From assembly GCA_963778025.1 (NCBI GenBank), contig CAVZTA010000015.1, positions 1 to 64,000 of the forward strand: 64,000 bases of DNA, read 5' to 3'. Below the pieces are notes generated by a model. It ran no database searches and had not been told where the DNA came from. It worked only from the letters and a program-made list of their open reading frames with translations. The stretch comes from CAVZTA01 sp963778025. Lineage in GTDB: Bacteria; Chloroflexota; Limnocylindria; Limnocylindrales; CSP1-4. Made by a program: the position numbers and the translations under genes. Shown here piece after piece: positions 61,123 through 64,000 of the stretch; position 1 is the first letter of the stretch, and each line of letters starts with the position of its first letter.

Positions 61123-61231
61123 TTCACGATCCCCGCGCGGAGGGCTACGCGCGTGCCAGCTCGCGCAGGCGATCGAGGATGCGGTCGAGGTCGGCTTCGG
61201 TCGTGAGGTAGTTCACGATCCCCGCGCGCAG
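61071..61231. repeat. Direct duplication of the decarboxylase 3' end
   Basis: Two copies of about 75 bp, at 61071-61141 and 61157-61231, about 85% identical (shared block GGTCGTGAGGTAGTTCACGA). On the minus strand both encode RAGIVNYLTTEADL followed by ILDRLRELA. Only the second belongs to the intact decarboxylase reading frame. Confidence 0.75.
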
Positions 61232-62757
61232 GTACGTCCGGCCGCGCAGGACCGTCGTCGACAGCCATCCGTCGCCGCTGGCCTCGAGCTTGGCGGCGAG
61301 CGTGTCCTGGTGTCGATCGAGGACCGCCGGATCGAGCGCTGAGCGCCGCGGCGCGCCCGCCGGGCAGGTGGCGGAAGCACACGACGGACAGCTCGGGCTC
61401 GGCGGGCAGGGCCTCGAAGTCGTCGCTCTCGGCGATGCGCCGCGCAAGGGTCGCCGCGAGATCGTCGGTGCGCTCGATGAGCTTGCCGAGGCCGGTCGTG
61501 CCGAGATGCTTCCAGCTCAGCCACAGCTTCAGCGCGCGCCACCGGCGCGTGCCCTCGAAGCCGAGCTTGTAGAAGTTGAGCTGGCCGGCGTGGCTGTCGT
61601 CGTGGCCGGCATCGGCGTCATCGGCGTCGCGCGGGCCCGTCCCCTGGCCGTCCGCGCCGCGGTAGTACTCGGGACGTCGCCGGCCGAACGTCGCCCCCAG
61701 CAACGACCCATCGCGGACGAGGAGCCCGCCGATGTCGTACGCCTGGAAGAACCACTTGTGGGGGTCGACGGTGACGGAGTCCGCGAGCTCGAGCCCGGGC
61801 ACGCGCGCCGCGTCCCGCTGCCGACAGCCGCGCCGCGCCGCCGTAGGCGGCATCGACATGGAGCCACAGGCGCTCTCGGTGGGCGAGCTCGGCGAGCTCC
61901 GGGACGAGGTCGATCGAGCCGGTGTTGGTCGACCCGGCGACGGCGGCGATCGCGACCGGGGTGAGCCCGGCCGCGCGGTCGGCGGCGATGGCCCTGGCGA
62001 CGGGCTCCGCGTGGAGGCGGAAGCGTTCGTCGGACGGCAGCACCGCGAGCGTCTCGGGCGGGAAGCCCAGCTCATCGAGCGCCCGACCGACCGAGAAGTG
62101 CGTCTGGTCGCTGGTATAGACACGCAGGCCTTCGAGCGCCCGGCCGCGCGGCGGCTCGCTCGCCCCGGTGATGCGCGGGACGTGCACATCGCGCGCGAGC
62201 GCCATGCCGATGAAGTTCGCCATGACGCCGCCCGACGTGAGCAGCCCGAACGACCCGTCGCCGAACCCGACGAGGTCGCACAGCCAGCGGATGACCTCCT
62301 CCTCGACGAACGCCGCGGTCGGCCCCGCGTGCCAGACGTCGACGCCCTGGTTCGTCCACTGCGCGAGGACCTCGCCGGCGATCGAGGCCACGAGGGGCGG
62401 CGGCGTGAAGTACGACAGCGCGCGCGGGTGATAGGCATTGAGCTGGTGTGGTGCCAGTCGCTTGCGGAACTCAAGCAAGACGCTTGCAGAAGGCAAGGGG
62501 TCTCGTGGGGCCGGCGCCGGCGCCAGCGAGTCGCCGAAGAAGATCCGCCGCAGATCGTCGTAGGCCACGGGCTCGCCCATCGAGCGCGCCATCGCGTGGT
62601 CGTACAGGTAGTCGAGCGCCTCGCGCCAGGTCGCCTCGCCCAGGGCCTCGAGCGCCGCGCGCGACCGGGCGGGATCGGTGACACCGATGAGCTCGGGCTC
62701 GGGATGCCACGCGAAGTCGGCGAGCGGATCGGTGGCCGTGGTCTCGGCGTCGGGCAT
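61145..62757 (-). CDS. PLP-dependent amino acid decarboxylase (aromatic-L-amino-acid/glutamate type), frameshifted
   Basis: About 535-residue group II decarboxylase. DPLADFAWHPEPELIGVTDP, EALDYLYDHAMARSMGEPVA, LAPHQLNAYHPRALSYFTPP, EEEVIRWLCDLVGFGDGSFG, LLTSGGVMANFIGMALARDV, TSDQTHFSVGRALDELGFPP, VAIAAVAGSTNTGSIDLVPE and LWLHVDAAYGGAARLS (D-A-A-x-G). A frameshift near 61,830 leads to LADSVTVDPHKWFFQAYDIG (PLP Lys in D-P-H-K) and RRWRALKLWLSWKHLGTTGL; another near 61,350 gives the end LRGRTYLRAGIVNYLTTEAD with LDRILDRLRELARA. Start ATG 62757 has TAGCAT 6 nt upstream (leaderless). The substrate cannot be set. The 3' end is duplicated downstream (61071-61231). Confidence 0.85.
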
Positions 62758-62763
62758 GGCCGG

Positions 62764-62769
62764 ATGCTA
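62764..62769 (-). promoter_or_regulatory. -10 box of the decarboxylase gene
   Basis: TAGCAT on the minus strand ends 6 nt before the ATG at 62757. No Shine-Dalgarno in between. Confidence 0.35.
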
Positions 62770-62783
62770 TCGGGCGTGACTGC

Positions 62784-63737
62784 CTAGTCGCGGAAGTCGG
62801 CGGCGTTGAGGCGGCGGCGGTCGACCGTGAGCTGGAGGACGTCGGGTCGGCTGTAGTGGCCGGTCGGGTCGAAGTTCTGGCGCTCCTCGCGGACGCGCGC
62901 GAGGTCGATGTCGGCGCACACGAGGCGCTCCTCGCCGGCCACGGGCGCGACGACCCACTCGCCATCCGGCCCTGCGATGCACGAGCCCCCGTCGTAGATC
63001 AGGTGCTCCGGGTCGCCGCCGTAGTCCTCGATGACGGCCTGCTTGAGCGGGAAGTCATCGGGCAGGTCGGCGGCGCTCACGAGCGTCGACGCGCTGAGGG
63101 CGTAGACGCGGCCCTCCGCCGCGATGAATCGGGTGATGGCTTCGGTGTTGTGGACACCACCCGGCCACACCGCGACGTGGATGTCCTCGCCGCCGGCGTA
63201 CATCGCGGCCCGCGCGAGCGGCATCCAGTTCTCCCAGCAGTTGAGGCCGCCGACCATCGCGCCGGCGCGGGTGTCGTGGACGCGCAGGCCGTGGCCGTCG
63301 CCGATGCCCCACGCGAGGCGCTCGCCGAACGTGGGCATGAGCTTGCGGTGGGCAGAGACGACGCCCTTCGCGGGATCGATGGCGACGAGCGTGCAATGGA
63401 CGGTGCCGCTCGCCGGTCCGGTGCGACGTTCCGCGACACCCACATACGTGAAGACCCGGTGGTCGGCGGCGGCCTCGGCGATGTGCCGGATCTCGGGACC
63501 GTCGAGCTCGACCGCGTGGTCGAGGTACCAGGCGTGGGTGCGCTTCTGGTCGGGATCGTTCCAGGCGCTGGCGCGCGGCATGTCGACCCAGACGGGATAA
63601 CCGCCGAGGAACGTCTCGCCGAAGGCGAGCAGCTCGACACCATTCTCGGCGGCCGCGCCGATCCAGCGGGTGACGGTGTCGGCGGTCTTCGTGCGGTCGC
63701 CCCAGGCGGTGTGGGTCTGGGCTGCGGCGATGCGCAT
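62784..63737 (-). CDS. Nitrilase/carbon-nitrogen hydrolase
   Basis: 317-residue nitrilase-superfamily enzyme. MRIAAAQTHTAWGDRTKTAD, GVELLAFGETFLGGYPVWVD (catalytic Glu), WYLDHAVELDGPEIRHIAEA, VFTYVGVAERRTGPASGTVH, VVSAHRKLMPTFGERLAWGI (catalytic Lys in H-R-K-L-x-P-T), RAGAMVGGLNCWENWMPLAR (catalytic Cys in G-x-x-x-C-W-E-N), EDIHVAVWPGGVHNTEAITR and SASTLVSAADLPDDFPLKQA. The C-W-E-N motif and H-R-K-L-x-P-T-x-x-E-R-x-x-W-G string are those of branch 1 nitrilases, so cleavage of an organic nitrile is plausible. Complete. It lies just upstream of the decarboxylase gene on the same strand (27 nt). Confidence 0.9.
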   Translation of the reverse strand: MRIAAAQTHTAWGDRTKTADTVTRWIGAAAENGVELLAFGETFLGGYPVWVDMPRASAWNDPDQKRTHAWYLDHAVELDGPEIRHIAEAAADHRVFTYVGVAERRTGPASGTVHCTLVAIDPAKGVVSAHRKLMPTFGERLAWGIGDGHGLRVHDTRAGAMVGGLNCWENWMPLARAAMYAGGEDIHVAVWPGGVHNTEAITRFIAAEGRVYALSASTLVSAADLPDDFPLKQAVIEDYGGDPEHLIYDGGSCIAGPDGEWVVAPVAGEERLVCADIDLARVREERQNFDPTGHYSRPDVLQLTVDRRRLNAADFRD

Positions 63738-63767
63738 CGGCGCGTCCCTCGTGCGGTCCGGCCGATG

Positions 63768-64000
63768 CTACCGCGTGGCCGGAACCGGTTCGACGTCGGG
63801 CTCGGATGACACGCGGCGCGCGGGCGGCGGGAACGGCTGCTTCAGCGTGAACGCCTCGGGCGTTGGGCCGTGGCGGGCGAGCAGCTCGAGGTGGGCGAGC
63901 GCGTGCTCGATCGTCGGGCGTCGGCCGGCCGGGACCCACCACGCGGCGAGATGCGGCCCGTCCCAGAGGTCGAACCAGTGCCGCCGGAGCTGGAAGGACT
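63768..64000 (-). CDS. DUF3291-like protein, C-terminal part
   Basis: Cut by the window end. The last 76 codons read FQLRRHWFDLWDGPHLAAWW, VPAGRRPTIEHALAHLELLA, RHGPTPEAFTLKQPFPPPAR, ending EPDVEPVPATR. 'W-W-V-P-A-G-x-x-P-T-x-x-x-A-x-x-x-L-x-x-L-x-x-x-G-P-T-P-x-A-F-T' is, from memory, the C-terminal signature of DUF3291 proteins (dimeric alpha-beta barrel-like, possibly monooxygenase-related). It is upstream of the nitrilase gene on the same strand with 30 bp between them, so co-transcription is possible. The function is not established. Confidence 0.65.
   Translation of the reverse strand, partial: SFQLRRHWFDLWDGPHLAAWWVPAGRRPTIEHALAHLELLARHGPTPEAFTLKQPFPPPARRVSSEPDVEPVPATR

Overview
The window is high-GC bacterial DNA (about 68-70% by eye). 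It suggests a Chloroflexota-type organism, perhaps Limnocylindria/Ellin6529-like; this placement is inference from gene content. The supporting content is an F420-type oxidoreductase, a TTG-started groES, large ATPase-LuxR regulators, class III cyclases, a PyrR-PyrB-PyrC operon and many -10 boxes that sit 6-11 nt before an ATG. No CRISPR array, transposase, integrase or rRNA was seen.

Layout. 0-7.2 kb: an F420 oxidoreductase (cut by the window edge), an amidohydrolase, a BNR-repeat protein, an RTX protein, a MarR regulator with a palindrome upstream, an ECF sigma factor, a ferritin-like protein and a UBP zinc finger. Nearly every gene here is broken by frameshifts although the encoded families are clear, so the reading frames of this part should not be taken at face value. 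7.1-10 kb: slipin plus two NfeD proteins. 10-13.6 kb: class II aldolase, membrane-anchored alpha/beta hydrolase, a VapB antitoxin with a broken VapC, and a ferredoxin-cyclase fusion. 13.6-17 kb: a giant ATPase-LuxR regulator. 17.1-20.9 kb: padR, groES and groEL lie inside a tRNA-Gly(CCC) gene that is split in its anticodon loop; a GNAT gene and a second tRNA-Gly(CCC) follow. 21-24 kb: decayed or unrecognised genes, a SIMPL-domain protein and a cupin.

24.9-33.1 kb is an L-arabinose utilisation locus on the minus strand: araA, a sugar ABC transporter (binding protein, single-domain ATPase, permease), a LacI regulator, a ribulose-phosphate epimerase and an FGGY kinase. It is headed by a promoter overlapped by palindromes typical of LacI-family operators. 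33.1-34.9 kb is an ABC-2 exporter pair, and 35-39.7 kb two tandem paralogous ATPase-LuxR regulators. 39.9-42.9 kb holds CPBP protease, small membrane and proline/threonine-rich surface proteins, followed by two copies of a 171-173 bp palindromic repeat.

43.1-48.4 kb: a sugar isomerase-like TIM-barrel gene, then the lysine/diaminopimelate operon dapB-dapA-dapD-lysA-like. The operon leader contains a possible 23-residue peptide with three consecutive Lys codons, followed by hairpins and a T-tract terminator, which looks like a transcription attenuator. 48.6-54.9 kb: class V aminotransferase, lipB, a GalT-like protein, an ECF sigma/anti-sigma pair and an RlpA-like wall protein. 55-58 kb: pyrR-pyrB-pyrC with a PyrR-type hexaloop hairpin at the pyrR ribosome-binding site. 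58-64 kb: FAD amine oxidase-like protein, membrane adenylate cyclase, PLP decarboxylase, nitrilase and a DUF3291-like protein cut by the window end.
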